Below, piece after piece: positions 13,501 through 27,073 of a stretch of DNA of 64,000 nt. Location of the stretch: positions 16,918,690 through 16,982,689 of the forward strand of contig NC_084601.1 in the NCBI RefSeq assembly GCF_033807715.1, read 5' to 3'. Made by a program: the position numbers and the translations under genes. Position 1 is the stretch's first letter; each line of letters starts with the position of its first letter. The notes below the pieces were generated by a model. It ran no database searches, was not told the DNA's origin, and worked only from the letters and a program-made list of their open reading frames with translations. This stretch comes from Cololabis saira. Its lineage: Eukaryota; Chordata; Actinopteri; Beloniformes; Belonidae.

Positions 13501-16500
13501 CAAATACTTCAAGAATGACTTATGGCAACATCTTTTCCCTCCTCTTTCACTGCAGGCTGTGCTGTCTACTGAGTTAAAAAGCGTCACCATAGCAACAGAT
13601 CCCATAGACTTTTCTTTTCTAAAAGCTACACCAGAGCATTGACTTATTGGAAACACCATAACCATTTGAGATACAATCACTCACTGAACCTTTGCTTCTG
13701 TTATAGTAGTCGGTGTACTTGCATGCGCTCATTGTATTTCCTCTCTTCCTATCTACCGTAACTTTCTCAGACGGATTTTGAGAAGGACGTGGACTTGGCT
13801 TGTCAAACAGGTGAGTCCTCTCTTCCTTCTGTTTTCTCAGTCCTTTTTTCCTACCTGTATCTCCCTCACCTTTTTCTCTCCCTTCAACCAGCACAGGTTT
13901 AGCATTTGCAGGCTGTTTCATGCTTAGCTTGCTGGTGAAATGACAGGAGTTGACGTGCTACATCTCGGCATTATTATATTTAAATTACTATGACTTATCA
14001 ATCCCACTGATTCTGCTCAATAATTGCTCAGCGAGCATATGTTTGGATGAGACTGTGTTTAATTGTGCATGATAATGACATTTCTCAATGTGTATTCAGA
14101 CTGTTTGGCTTCTCTGCCGCTACCTAGTGTGTGTCGTGCTTTGAAATATTAACACAGTCACTTTCCCCCTCCACCTCCACAGAGAGAGGACACCCATGTA
14201 AGTTTCACACCCAACTTCTCTGCCTATTACTGCCTGATCCATCCTAGACCTCAGTAATTCCTACAGACAAATCCGGGTTGTGGGCTGTAGTATTAATGTC
14301 AGCACTATCATTAATGGCATTTAAATACGGATCACAATTTCACCGTTTTTTTTGTTGTTTTTTTTAAACCAACAGCGGTTGAAAGAAAGAGCCTGCTTTA
14401 TTTCATAGAAGGCTGTTATTTATTTTTCTCTTCATTTTTCACAAAATGCAAAGCGATCACCACATATTTCTCCTTCCTAGGTCCATTCTCTTTGACAGCA
14501 TTCTCAGAGTTTGTGTTTTTATTGAAAAGTGTGTTCTTTACTCGCATTTCAATGCAAGAAAACACAAACCTTGAAGAGCTAATTCATGTTAACTGGAAAT
14601 CCCTGCCTGATTTAGTTGGATGATATTCTGCACATCACTATGAAATCCATCATCTTAAAATGAATCATTTGCATTAGGTTTAATTATTTTCTGAGGGTAA
14701 TGCTGCCGCTGTTTTCAAATTTGTGTTTCTAAAGAGATTAGCTTGCAATCACAAGCCCAGTCTCACCAGAAAATGCACACAGTTTTTTTAATTTTTGTAT
14801 TTTCTTGAGTACCTCAGTTAATAGAAGTTGTGAAATTACAAAGTCTGCCGGTCCAGTTATGTCCACACTACATGACAAAAAACCCCAACCAATGAGTTGA
14901 AAACACCTTGTCGGGTGAATTTTCAAATCCTAACGCATTTAATTTTGTCATATCAATACTTAGCCATAGATTTTTAACAAAAATAGTAAGACTGGACAAT
15001 TTGTCTGGGATGGATGTCAGTAAGTATGTAGACACCCACCCTCCCCACCTTACTCCTTACGAGTATAGAACTATGGCCAAATCAAAAGTGTCAAACAAGA
15101 AACTTTAAATGTGGACATAACTTGATTCGCTGAGTCGTGGTAGGAAGCATCACACAGTGAGCCATAAGCTGCGTCTCTCCAGGGAAACAAGTAAAGGGAA
15201 TGTTACCTTTCTTTTTTTTTAGCCTTTTTCATCAAACTACAACATAATGCGTAGAAACTGCCAACAAACGTTCAGTTATCTGATAGGGGCTGCATTTAAA
15301 AAGATGTCTTATCTTTTTGACCTGCAACGGCAATAATGGTGTTGCAAAAAAAATAGTAGTTGCATTAATCAGCGCTGGATTTGTCTATAGGTTCTTCTCT
15401 TTACTCGCATTGTTTGATGCAGAGCTTTTACTGTATGCAGAAATTACATCGGTCCAATTTCTCAAAATCGGTCTCATCCTGTCTAATTTGACAAAATCCT
15501 AGCTTCTGTACTACTCTGCTTTTGTAGCGCAGCGTTTGGTCACACTGCGGCAGTTCAAGAATACTCCTTAGTGCCACATGAGTCTTGAAAATTCCTTTTG
15601 GGCCAGAGGAAAAGCCTACCTGTCATATAATAAACATGGACAACCCATTATATTAATTCAGTAAATAGCAGAATGAGCATGACATCTAGCATGAGTTTAG
15701 AAACGTTTTGATACATGTTTGATTGTGCAGCTTAGACTTCCTATTGTGATAAACCGTAGCATCTCATAAGCATTTCATCAGGCTGATTTTCCACAGTTGG
15801 AACCAGCAAGCAGTTTTAGGATGCTCCCAGTTTTTTTTGTGTGTTATAATCAATTCTTCTTCTGACAATCCTAACCTCCATTGCTTTGACTTGCACAGAA
15901 CCGTCACAAGCTTTTTTTTATCAACCTTTATTTATACAGGTAAAATGTCATTGAGACCCAGGGTCTCATTTACAAGAGATAATGCCACCTTGGGAGTTGG
16001 GTGGATTTCAACACAATTCAGCAGCGGCTGTTCTTGTAAAGTATCTTGAGCTTGAACTGGATTCCAACAGTGGAAAAACAGCTTTAGTTAATCCTAGAAT
16101 ACAAATCCAATTCCCCCCAAAAATTGGGTTGGTGTGTAAAATGTCAATAAAAAAAATAAAAACTCAACGACTTGCAAATCTCATAAACCCCTTTTTTACT
16201 CTCTTTAGAACGTCAACAGCATGTTAGATGTTGAACCTGAGATATTTAGCCATTTAAATGGAAAATATTAGTTTTGCTTCAGGGTGGTGGTAACCATTGT
16301 GTAGCATCTCTTCTTTTTTTTAAAGAACTGTTAGGTCATCACTGCCCTAACAGTTCCCTAACAGGAGACCAGGTGCTGGAGTTTTAGAGGAATGCAGTCC
16401 CATTCCTGTCTGATGCAGGATTGTAGCAACAGTCCTGGGACTTCATTGCCTAAATGTTTCGATTCATGCACCAAATGTTTAATATTGCTGAAAGATCTGG

Positions 16501-19500
16501 ACTGCAAGTAGGCCAGTTCAGCACCCTGACTCATGATGGATGCAGCGTGTGGTTTAGCATTGCATTGCTGAAATATCCAAGGGCTTCCCTGAAAGAGATA
16601 TTGTCTGGATGTTATGTTTCTTAAAAACAACCTACATGTACTTTTCAGCACTGGTGGTTCCTTTCCAGATGTTTAAGCTTGCCACACCATAGGCACTTAT
16701 TCAAATCCAGCTAATATTTTACCTGAAATGGCAAAATGTCTCAGTTTGAGCATCTGATATTCTGTTTATTTTCTATGGTAAATATAACATGGGTTTATGA
16801 GATTAAGAAATCATTGCATTCTGTTTTTATTTACATTTTACACAGCGTTGCAACCTTTTTTGGAATTGGGGTTGTCTTTGTTCTGGACATGTGACATCAG
16901 TAGGTTTGTCCTAAGCAAAATGCATGGAAACTAACCAAAAGCCACTTGTTTTTGTGTTCTGTCACTGACGTTATTGTGAAAATTATACAACCTCACATAT
17001 GCCAAATACTCATACGTAATATGTATTCATATGCATGTTTACAGACATTAATTCACAGACTAACACACAATTGCAGGGAAAAGTAAAAAAAAACAGTCGG
17101 CCGGGAGTTTGCTTCTGTTGTGGTTCAAGCACTTTCTTTCACAAATTGTTTTCTTTAAACTAATAACAATCTTGCTCAGCAACTCAGTCATGCTGCCAGC
17201 AAAAGAAAAAAAAGTAATGCACACTGGAGAAGCTGACAATGATAGGTGGACATTTTCTCCCAGTTGTACCACTGCCTGTTTTCTTTTTCACCAACAGTTT
17301 TCTATTTTAAAATGTATAAATCCATTTTCATACAACATTCATTTCATTTTTTTACTTTTAATTTCCTCTTTTGTGTCCCCTACCTATAAACCCCTTTCCT
17401 TTACTTTTTGTTTCCCTTTTCCTATTTATTTTTTTTTACTTTGGAAATCCCCCAACTCCTCCTCCCTCTCCCCACTCTTGAACTCCTCTGCTTCTTGTGC
17501 CTCCCTCATCTCTCGTCAGTCATTTTCAAAGACACCTGTAACCCAGCCACCATCACTGGGACCCTGTCTCGAATCTCCCTGGATGATGAGGATGATCCTA
17601 AGCTTGCAGCCCATCAGGAGGGAGGAGTGGGGGTCAACTTCAGCTCCCTCCCTGGAAACATCCCACCTCCAAACCTCATTGTGCAGGTAGAATTTAGCTG
17701 TTTCTGTTTACTGACGGATGCGATGATAGATGCAGTGGATTTCTAAAATCATACATTTAAAAACACAATGACTATGTAGACTAAGGGTGCTTTCAGACCT
17801 GTGGCCCGTTTGTTTTGTTCCGATTCAGGGGCTAAATCGATAGTTGTTTCGTTTTTCGTTTGTGGTGTTTGTGTTCACAAGGCCACTGTCTGTAGCGGTT
17901 CAAAGCTGTTAACAAATGCCATGCGCGAACCAACTGTTCTCTCATTGGTCAGAAATTAACGCGGAAGGAGTTTCCTCTTCCGTACCCCGGGAAAAACAAC
18001 AACTATGGAGCATCGTAAGCGAGTGTGGCTAGTTTGTGTCTATGTGCTGAGTCGATTATGTTCTCACTGCAAATAAACCGCTCCAGGTCTGGAATGGAAT
18101 CGAGCCGAGAACCTAACCGTAACCTCTCCTAGATGATCTCGGCTCGCTTGTTTTGTGCCGCATCCGAGCGTGATTGCTGTGTTCACATGTACCAAACTGC
18201 TCCAAACGGGACAGTTTGAAAGCATCATAAAAGACAGCATATTATATATAAATTGTGCTTAAAGCAATAAAGTCGCGTTACATTGTTACTATATGACCCA
18301 AAAAGGTTCTCAGGACTAGAAAATGGTTGCTTGACTCAAATGTTTCTGTTCTCCACAAGGTTCCCACCTTAGGAGGACTCAACGAGCTGGGCGACACGCC
18401 CCTGAAGAAGGAGATGAACATGGACCAGCAGAGGCAGCAGGGGCAGCAGCGTAACACTGCTCCCATCTACTTGTGCACGGAGAGTGGCCTGGGCTGGGCG
18501 CGACCGCCCGCATCTTCCAACAACTCCCAGGATGGAAGCGCAGGGAGCGGAGGAAGTGGTGGAGGAGGGGAGGGAGACTACATGGTCTTACCTCGTAGGA
18601 CAGTAAGTCTCAAACCTCCAGCAACCTCCACGCAAGGAGGAAGTCTGGGACTAGGAGGCGAGGAAAAGCCTCTCAACCTTACAGTGGAGGACCCCCCCTT
18701 TCCCCCGCCTCCCTCTCCTCTGACCCTCCACCCGGCCGAGAGCGAAGCCTACCCGGCAGATTTTGTGCCCTCCAGCGTGGGTGACATGAACCTCACGATG
18801 AACCTCAACCGTTCCTATGGGACAATCAAAACCATACCCCATGGGCATGGCCACTTAATGGCTCAAGGTGGCCTCGTGCACTCTCACGGAGGACACATGC
18901 ACTCCCATGGGCATTCTCTCCACCTAAAGCCGGGCCAGAGGCCGTCAGTCAGACAGATCCTAACAGGTGGAAGTACCGTGGAGAGGACCAGGACCCTGCC
19001 ACGCAACCTGGGCAGCACCAATGCCAACACCAATGTCTCAGTGGGATCACTGGAGGTGGGTTAGACACTGTCAAGTAAGGGAAGGAGGGTTTCCAAATGG
19101 CTGTTGACCTTTTTCTCCACCCTAGTTTATGTGTTGCAGTGATGGATATAGTGGTGTGGCTGCATTGGTTCTGGTACAGTGATGGACTGAAGTTGGGGGG
19201 ATTTCACTCTCTGAATGAACTCCAAACATTTTTTGTATTATTCTATCTTTGCAAAACTTTTTAAAAAGAAAGATTGCAAACAAAACTAGTTGGATCCAGT
19301 GTCCATAAGTTACAGGAAATGATTGCAACCAGGAGTTCGATATTTTTCTCAAAATAACATTTTCATCTTGTGGAAAAATCGACACATCATTTTTTTTCAC
19401 TTCACAAAAAATAATTTGTTAAGTCATGCATAATGTATATCTATTACTGGAAACTAATGTAGTTTGGGGGAGAGGAGAGAGTTTTATCAACAATACCATG

Positions 19501-22500
19501 ACTGCTGCCCTCACACTAGGTAATTTATGATACTTGTTGTCTATCATAGACGGCTCCAGCACAGCCAGAACCGTGACGATAACGCGGCTGTGTGCCTAAG
19601 AACAAGTCTGCTACAACAGCTGCTATTATTTCAGCCCAGTAGTATTTATTGCTGCTGACTGAGACAATGAGCACTGAAATGAGTCATTCTCATTATGACA
19701 GACGGCTTCTTATTAGTTTACCATCTCTATGTGAGCAAATGTGATACTGTTTGCGTGCTATACCCACTCCGAATCGAACAAGGTGGCGCAGCAGATGGAC
19801 CGAGACAGAAGGGATCGGAGGAAATACCCCTGGTGAATGTCTTTTAGCCCACCTTAATATTACACACAAACACAAACACGCATGGATAGACAAAAAGCAA
19901 GCACTTACATGGATGGATAAATGCTCAAATGTTAGATATTAATCCAATGGTCTTGCTGAGTCATAGGGCAGATCGCCGCAATGGGAACATCACTTTCACT
20001 GAAAAGCGCAGAGGCCTAATTTTGAACTGAAGATGAGTCATTAAAACTCATAAACAATCTGTGTTAGAAGAGCTGCGAGTGGACTCTTGAAAGCCAAAGG
20101 AAGGAAAAGAAACGAGAGAAACCTGCTGGAGATGATTTACTGCTATAGTTTCAGCCTTATTGACTATGCTTGATTTGAGCATGGGTATCAGAGTCTGCGC
20201 TTCAAAATCAAAGCACAGAAATGTTTTGCTCCCCAGTTTTAAGCATGCGGACATGATATGGAGCAGATAAACTTTTACATTTCATTTCACTTGAAGAATC
20301 GATGAATCAATTTATTTTTAAATTAGCATTCAAGGCATCTCATCCTAACATGCTACAGAGGGATTTCAATTCTAAAACAGTATATTCTCACAAGAAGCAC
20401 TACATGTATGCAAACAAGTGGATAACCGGTGATGCCATGGTTACAGGAAATCAAGACTGCGTGGGAATTTCGTATGAATGAGTAAAGGACTGCTTTGTGT
20501 GTGTCCCCATGAAAACATGCGATATACAGCTCACGTATATGCATGCTGCATGTGTCCCATGTTGCGAAGCTAGCGCTATCGTGGAATCTCTTTAATTGAG
20601 GTAAGCTGGTTATAGCAGGTGAATAATTGCCTCTAGTTTTCTAAGCAGTAATGGGTGAATTCACAAAGTGAATAGGGCACCTCTGGGAGAAACTTACCTC
20701 TGTGTCTGTTTGAGTTTCTGTGCATTTTTAAAACCTTGGCTGCCGATGCGTCAGATCAGCAACTTTGCCCTTTTGAAGGAATGACTACAGCTTTTAACGA
20801 ACTGTGGAGAGCAGCTCTGCTCCCTGCCAAATGCAAATCTGGCAGACACCGGGAGCCAGATAGGAATTCAGAGATGGAATGCAATTCAGCGCAATGTCAG
20901 GGCCAGATGAGTTGGAAATGTCTGCAGCTGTTAAATTGGCGTTTTGTGTGCCGCTTGCCATATCTGTGGAGGCACTTAGGTTTGAGACCGGAAGGGGTCC
21001 AAACAAGATTATGGGAGGAAAACCATCCCTCACATCTCTTTTGCAGCTTCTTTCTTTGTTTGTTTTGTTTTTTCAACAATTCTTTTTTTTTTTTAAAAAA
21101 GGGCAAGGAGAAGGATTTTCGTCACGGTCATAACGATCGTGTTTGAGAGTATGCGAGCCAAGAAATTGTTCTTTCAATCTAATTCTGGGTTATTCCACTT
21201 CGCTAATCTCATTCCCTTGAAATTGACTGAATAATTTTCTTCTTGCCTTGACATTCCTAATATCTGTATCATGTTGAGCAGCCAGTGTGTATTAGCCCTG
21301 CTCTTTTTTGAAACTGAACATTAACTCTGAGAGATCAACAAAGAGATTGAGATAGCCAAAGTTCAGCAGGGATTAAGGGGTGGTCATTGATGCTGTCTTC
21401 TCTCCCCCTGCCCCCCATCCTCTTCCAGAGGAAAAGAGTACGGTACTCTGAGCTGGACTTCGAGGTAAGATCTCAGACCTCCTCCCTATGTCATCAGCCC
21501 GTCTCTGCTTTCTTGTGCTTCTGCCAGAACATAAGTAACTCATAGAGGAGTAAAAAGCATTGCCAAAAACCCCTCCCTTCACACCTATGTACCCCTTGCA
21601 CTTAGAGCAATGAATTATTTCAGAGCTACTGTACCTTGCAAAGATGCTGTTTCTCCAACAATGGCTTCAAAGCTCTCCCTACCCACCTGCCTGTCGCATA
21701 CAATGACCTTATGTGTCAACTAAACTAACTATTAGCACCTACAATCTAATCCCAAGTCTGTAGCGTTGAGGTCCTGGTTGAAAAAACAGCAACGTAGAGT
21801 CCTCGTATGTCTGGATGAGCGCTGCTGAGTTCTGGGTCGACACGTCTAGTCTGTGGCCGCGGCTGATTTGCTGGTTATATCTGTTGGAACGAGATGGATT
21901 GGCGACGTGCGTGAGTATGTTTGTGTCACAGTGAGCTGGGTGTCCTGTGAATATCCAGCCTCCAGTAAATACTCCTCCACTGTAAAATACAATCCTCCAC
22001 GTCGAAGAGCTCCATCTCATTTTCACCGTTACGACGACTGGACCATGCTGACATATCATTTATACCGAGGGTATGAGTGATGACAAGCCGCTGAAAGCAC
22101 TGATGGAAGATTATTTTACTTGTTTGGCAAAATTTTACGGAGATTTCTATGTCAGTTGTGTAAACGGGGAAGTGAGCTCTCCTTGAAATCAGCTCTTTTT
22201 CCATCAATTGACTATTGACTTTTGGAACAGACTGGCATACAAAAACCACCACAGAGGCTTAAAAGAAGGAAAATCTGTTTGCAACCCCCCCCCCCCCCCC
22301 CCCCCCCCCCTTTTTATTTTTTACAAAGTTTCAACTTTTAAACTATTCCAAGTTGAAATTATTCAGTTCTGTTGTAAACAACAAGAAATCTGATGCCTTT
22401 GTCTTTTTTTTTTTTTTTGTTGTTGAGTAAGCTGACTCATTTTCAGTTGCTTCAACGTGGGCTGTGTGGAAGAAATGCATTTAAAAAAGAAAATTATTGC

Positions 22501-25500
22501 CTAAGAAGTTTAGATATCCATTCTTTTGGATGAATATTGATTATTGCAAGGACTAACACTCTGCAACTCCACTGTATTTGCATTTTATTGAGTGTCATTA
22601 TGAGTGTCACTCTCCGAGTAAAGCTTTAAGAAGTCATACTGTAGCAAGGAGGTCACAGCCCTTTCTTTGCTGAGCAGACACGAGTGCAATGTCTCTGAAG
22701 TCATCGGCACCAGGACTAAGCACTAGTGTTGGCCAGTAAGTGAGTGGGTGTGATTGCTGGCATCTTTGCGCTGTGTCACTTTCAAACTAACAAGCTGCTT
22801 TGATGATTACCCACTACCTAAAGCCCCAGGACAGACCATTAACACACACAAACAGACACACACATGCATAAATGAAGATGTATCTGCCTTTGAGATGGAT
22901 GTAGGCTGCACAGGAAACATTTTATTTAACATTGTCAAGATTGTTAGCTTCTGTACAGATGGTTGAATTTCAGTGTGTTAATCAAAATTCTGAGTGAACA
23001 CAACCTATATTTAGCACCTTAGTATAGCGGTGGCATTTTTTCTAAGTCATTGCAACCAAATGTTCATTTAAAGGACTTTTTTGCAGCATTCCCACTTGGC
23101 AAAATCCAAAGAGACTGAGGAAGTGGATGGTGGATGAGCATGAGTCAGCAATCGATTGATTTGTTGCAACCCCTTCTAACCCCCTTTTCATGGCTGGCAT
23201 CACTGCAGTCCCTCAGCCTTTTACCTATTCCCCTGCCTGCCCCTGCATTAACCCCCATCATACACCTTCCATTTTTTCTTTTTACTTTTCTTTTTGTTTG
23301 TTTCTATTTACTTCATTTTTGCTGTCCCTTCCTTTTTTCCCTTTCAGAAAGTGATGCACACTCGCAAAAGACATTCTGAGCTGTACCATGAGCTCAACCA
23401 CTCGTCCAAGTTCCACACCATAGACAGGTATAACAGGGACCCAGCCATGTCCACATTCAAGGTAAGACCATTGCCCAGGAGGGGGATGGGAACCCACAGT
23501 TCTTATGACCTCTTCGCACGTTGACCACACGTTGCCACAAACCTTGAAACCCACCGTTTTCACGTGCAGAACCGTAGCTCTGATGCTGCAGTGCAAATAC
23601 GGATCACAGTTCCACCAATATGGTTGAACACAGACTTAATACTGTTGCAATCTGAAGTTTACATGCAGTCCACAAAAAAACACCAAAAACCCTTTTCTTT
23701 TTTTTAAATGTCAGAATAATCGATTTTTTCAAGGTCAAACATTTATAAACACTTAGTATCTGCAGGAATTGCTTTCAAACTTGTCTCAAACCTTTTGGGC
23801 AGCTTTCTACAAGCTTCCCACGGAATCTTCCTGGAATTTTGGCTAATTCCTTCTGACAGAACAATTTAGTTTAGTCTAGTGCTTTTTCTTGTTTTTTTTT
23901 TCCAGTTAGAGCTTTGTGAAAGTCAATCCAAGACCTTTCATGTGTTGTCTACAATTTTAGAGAAAAGCTTGGGGTTATTGTCTACATAGCAAAGCTTTAA
24001 AGCCAAAATTGTAAGCTTTATACAATTCATAAATACAATTCATGGTATTCTAAAAGAGATGTCTGTGACATGTATTGGTCGAAACACCCCAAGGATTTAT
24101 TGTTTTATAGCGCTGTTTCACCCTGTATGAACTGGCCTTTTCACATCAGCAGCATTTCTGGGCCTGTCACTTTAAATGCGATGAGCCACTTCTCTGCTCA
24201 CCCGTTCCCTTCATAGACAGAGACAAAGTGGGGAAAACACACCCCTCCCCGTTTCATTAAAAACTTCTGCATTAATTTGAATATTTCAAAAAAATACTGA
24301 CATTTTCATCCTCTATGGATTTCTCATTAACAGTTGGTACTGAACCCTCTTTGAATAAGAGTTCAGATGCCAATGCAGCTTGGTATTACCCCGATGCAGT
24401 CCGATTCAGAGTGCTGAGAGCACACTGTGTCCGAGACTTTTTCTTCAGGAATTATGTTAATCCACAGGGTTGTTTTTTGGTTGTCTGTTGACGGTAGGAG
24501 AACACAACGTTCTGTGCTGGCTCGTACAGCCGACAACGGAGCACTTCAAATGCTTTCTAGTTTTGGGCGCGATACGTCTGTCAACTGCTGCTTGTGAAGA
24601 CAACAATGTGGATGATCTGAAAAAAAGAAATGCTGCCAAGGAATATTATTGTTTATTAGACTATGGTACTGTTGTGATGTAGAAAAAGGACCAACATCCA
24701 AATGGCTCAATTTCGCCCCATTTGTCCTGATTGGTGCAGCATACTCGACACAAGTGGTCTGTTAAATCAATTATTTGGTCTGGTAGGCGCCCCAGATCCC
24801 AAACTTCCATGCTTTCCGTAGTATGTTTGCTTTTAATCTTTAGCTGATGTGATATTTCATGTCAGGATACAAAGATAATCTTCTTCTCTTAAAGCCAAAG
24901 TTCTTTGTGAAGTGCACTAGTCCCACTAGTAGAAAAGTAGTAGAAACAAAGCAGCCCAAAAAAATGATCCTGAGTTTAGTGTCATCAGAGTGAAGCAGAC
25001 TTCTCCAAAAAATTGCAATCTTTGTCCCTATATGCAACTGCAAACTATGGCAGTTTGTTCAGATATGGTGGTTTTGGAGCACCGATTTCCTGTCGCCCCA
25101 CAGCCCTTCAGCTCACTTTGGAACAGAAAACATTTTACTGTGGATTGTGATACTCTCGCCGCTTTCAACCAGCATTTTAAAAAGGGATTTTGTTGTTGCT
25201 TATTATTTTTTGAGGTTCTTTTTCACATTTTTACACTTAATCACTTTCAAGTCTGGGACACAGAGTGCATCTCCGTCCTGTTGGGCACAATGAGTGTGTC
25301 CTCCAGTGCAACTCATACCTGTTATTGACTGAACGTGGGAGTTGGAGGCATCTGGTAAATGTACCAAAAAAATCTTTTATTCTGACATTCTAGAAATATT
25401 TTTAAAAGGGAGAGATTTAACTGAGCAAAAACTGGAGAGCTTTCCTCTTTTTTGCCGTCAAACATGGAAACAAATAAAGAAATCAAAAGAACTGTAAAAC

Positions 25501-27038
25501 TAAACTTTTGGTTGCAACTTTATTATCAGCACTTCTTGTAAATGTGTCCTTCAAAGTAATATTCCTAAATAATCTGAGCACATTTTAGAAAAGCAGTTCT
25601 ATTCTTTGTGGTGCTATTTTTTCCCTCAGTCAAAATGTGTCAACATAATAACAAGGGATTTTGAAAGTAATGTTAACACTGCATGTGTTTTCTTTATTTC
25701 ATTAATTCACCCTTTTTCATAGTATCCCAACTGGGGCGAATCAAACAATGACTACCTCATAAATATTTCTTAAGAGGCACTTTCTGTACCATCTTTCATG
25801 CTGTTAATCATTTTTAATTCATTTTCACTTGTGGTTGGGGCCTTTTATTAAATACCTACCAAAAAAGTAGATCACACAAGCTGTTACTGATGGAATAATC
25901 AATCATAGCTGGTTAATGAAATCCAGATTATGCAATTAAGACCGGTGCATTATTTGTCACTCTTTTCAAATCATCTTACTATGAAAAAAAAATGCTTAAA
26001 AAAACAGCCTTTTCACACAAATGCTTTGTCTGTCACTGTATCTATATCTATATCTATGTCCTGTCCTGTGTGTGCTTTGGTGGGTGCTTGGTTTGGTGTG
26101 TGAGTCTGCAGGTTGCATTGGTGGCCACCTGTGCCCATCAGACACGGAAGCATCTTTGAATCATTAATACGCCATTAGAAGCAGATGAACCAGTCCCTCC
26201 CTGCTTCTGCAGTGACCTTCAGAGGGCCACTTTCATTAAGTTTTAAACGCACGCTCGCACTACACTCATCTGCTGAGATGTAGTGTGTGCAGGCGCACGA
26301 GTCAGCCAGCCTTGATAGGTGTACTTTCCCCTGGCAGCGGCGGCATGCTGGTTCACATCTAATTTACAGCGCCAGGAGAGGAGCTGGGGCTGGTCGGACA
26401 TCATATTCTCCGTGCCATGTGGATACACACACCGTGTACACACACATTCAAACACTCTTCCTGATGCCCGACCCTGGGCCTTTTCCTTCACTCCTCATTT
26501 GCTCGGTGTCTTGAGCACGATATTCAGAGGTGCTGGCCAGCTCCCCGTTCATTCACGCCAAGCAAATATTTTCCAGAGGAGAGGGAAAATGACATGCAGC
26601 TTGAGCATTACATTAGAAGTCTGTGGCCCTCAACAGTTGTGCTGCAGCATGCTAATGCGGGAGCTCAGGGGGAACTTTGAGATTACGCCCAAATATACAA
26701 GAAATGACAGACCAGTCACTTGTAATTGATGGGTTGCATTTGAACTAATTGAGACAAATTGGGACATATGTTTCCTTTTGGTTACTGACGTCAACAGTTC
26801 TGAAGATGTGAAACGAAAGGGAAGGACAGATCTGGCTCAGTCATCCAAATCCATTATGTTAAAAGTAAGTAGGCAGTTCACTTAAGTGTGAATAATTATA
26901 TGGATAATACTATCAGTGTCAGCCCTTTGATGAGACCCAGCTTGAGTTCAGCCATGCTGTTGTCAACATCTCACTCTGAGAGTCACCTCCAGATACGGAC
27001 ATGCTGACTATACAGTAATTATGGAGATGAGATGGGTG

Positions 27039-27073
<35 letters not shown>

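Noticed and set aside
17109..17690. 193-codon open frame
   Set aside because: Only 17520-17686 is an exon, and it is read in another frame; the rest is the pyrimidine tract of the intron.
19056..19064. Short read-through after the long tail exon (VG, stop)
   Set aside because: It is the normal donor gtgggt; the frame closes at once.
23462..23523. Read-through tail after the exon ending 23461 ([20 protein letters not shown], stop)
   Set aside because: The donor gtaaga is strong and a matching downstream exon exists, so an intron-retained alternative end has no support beyond an open frame.
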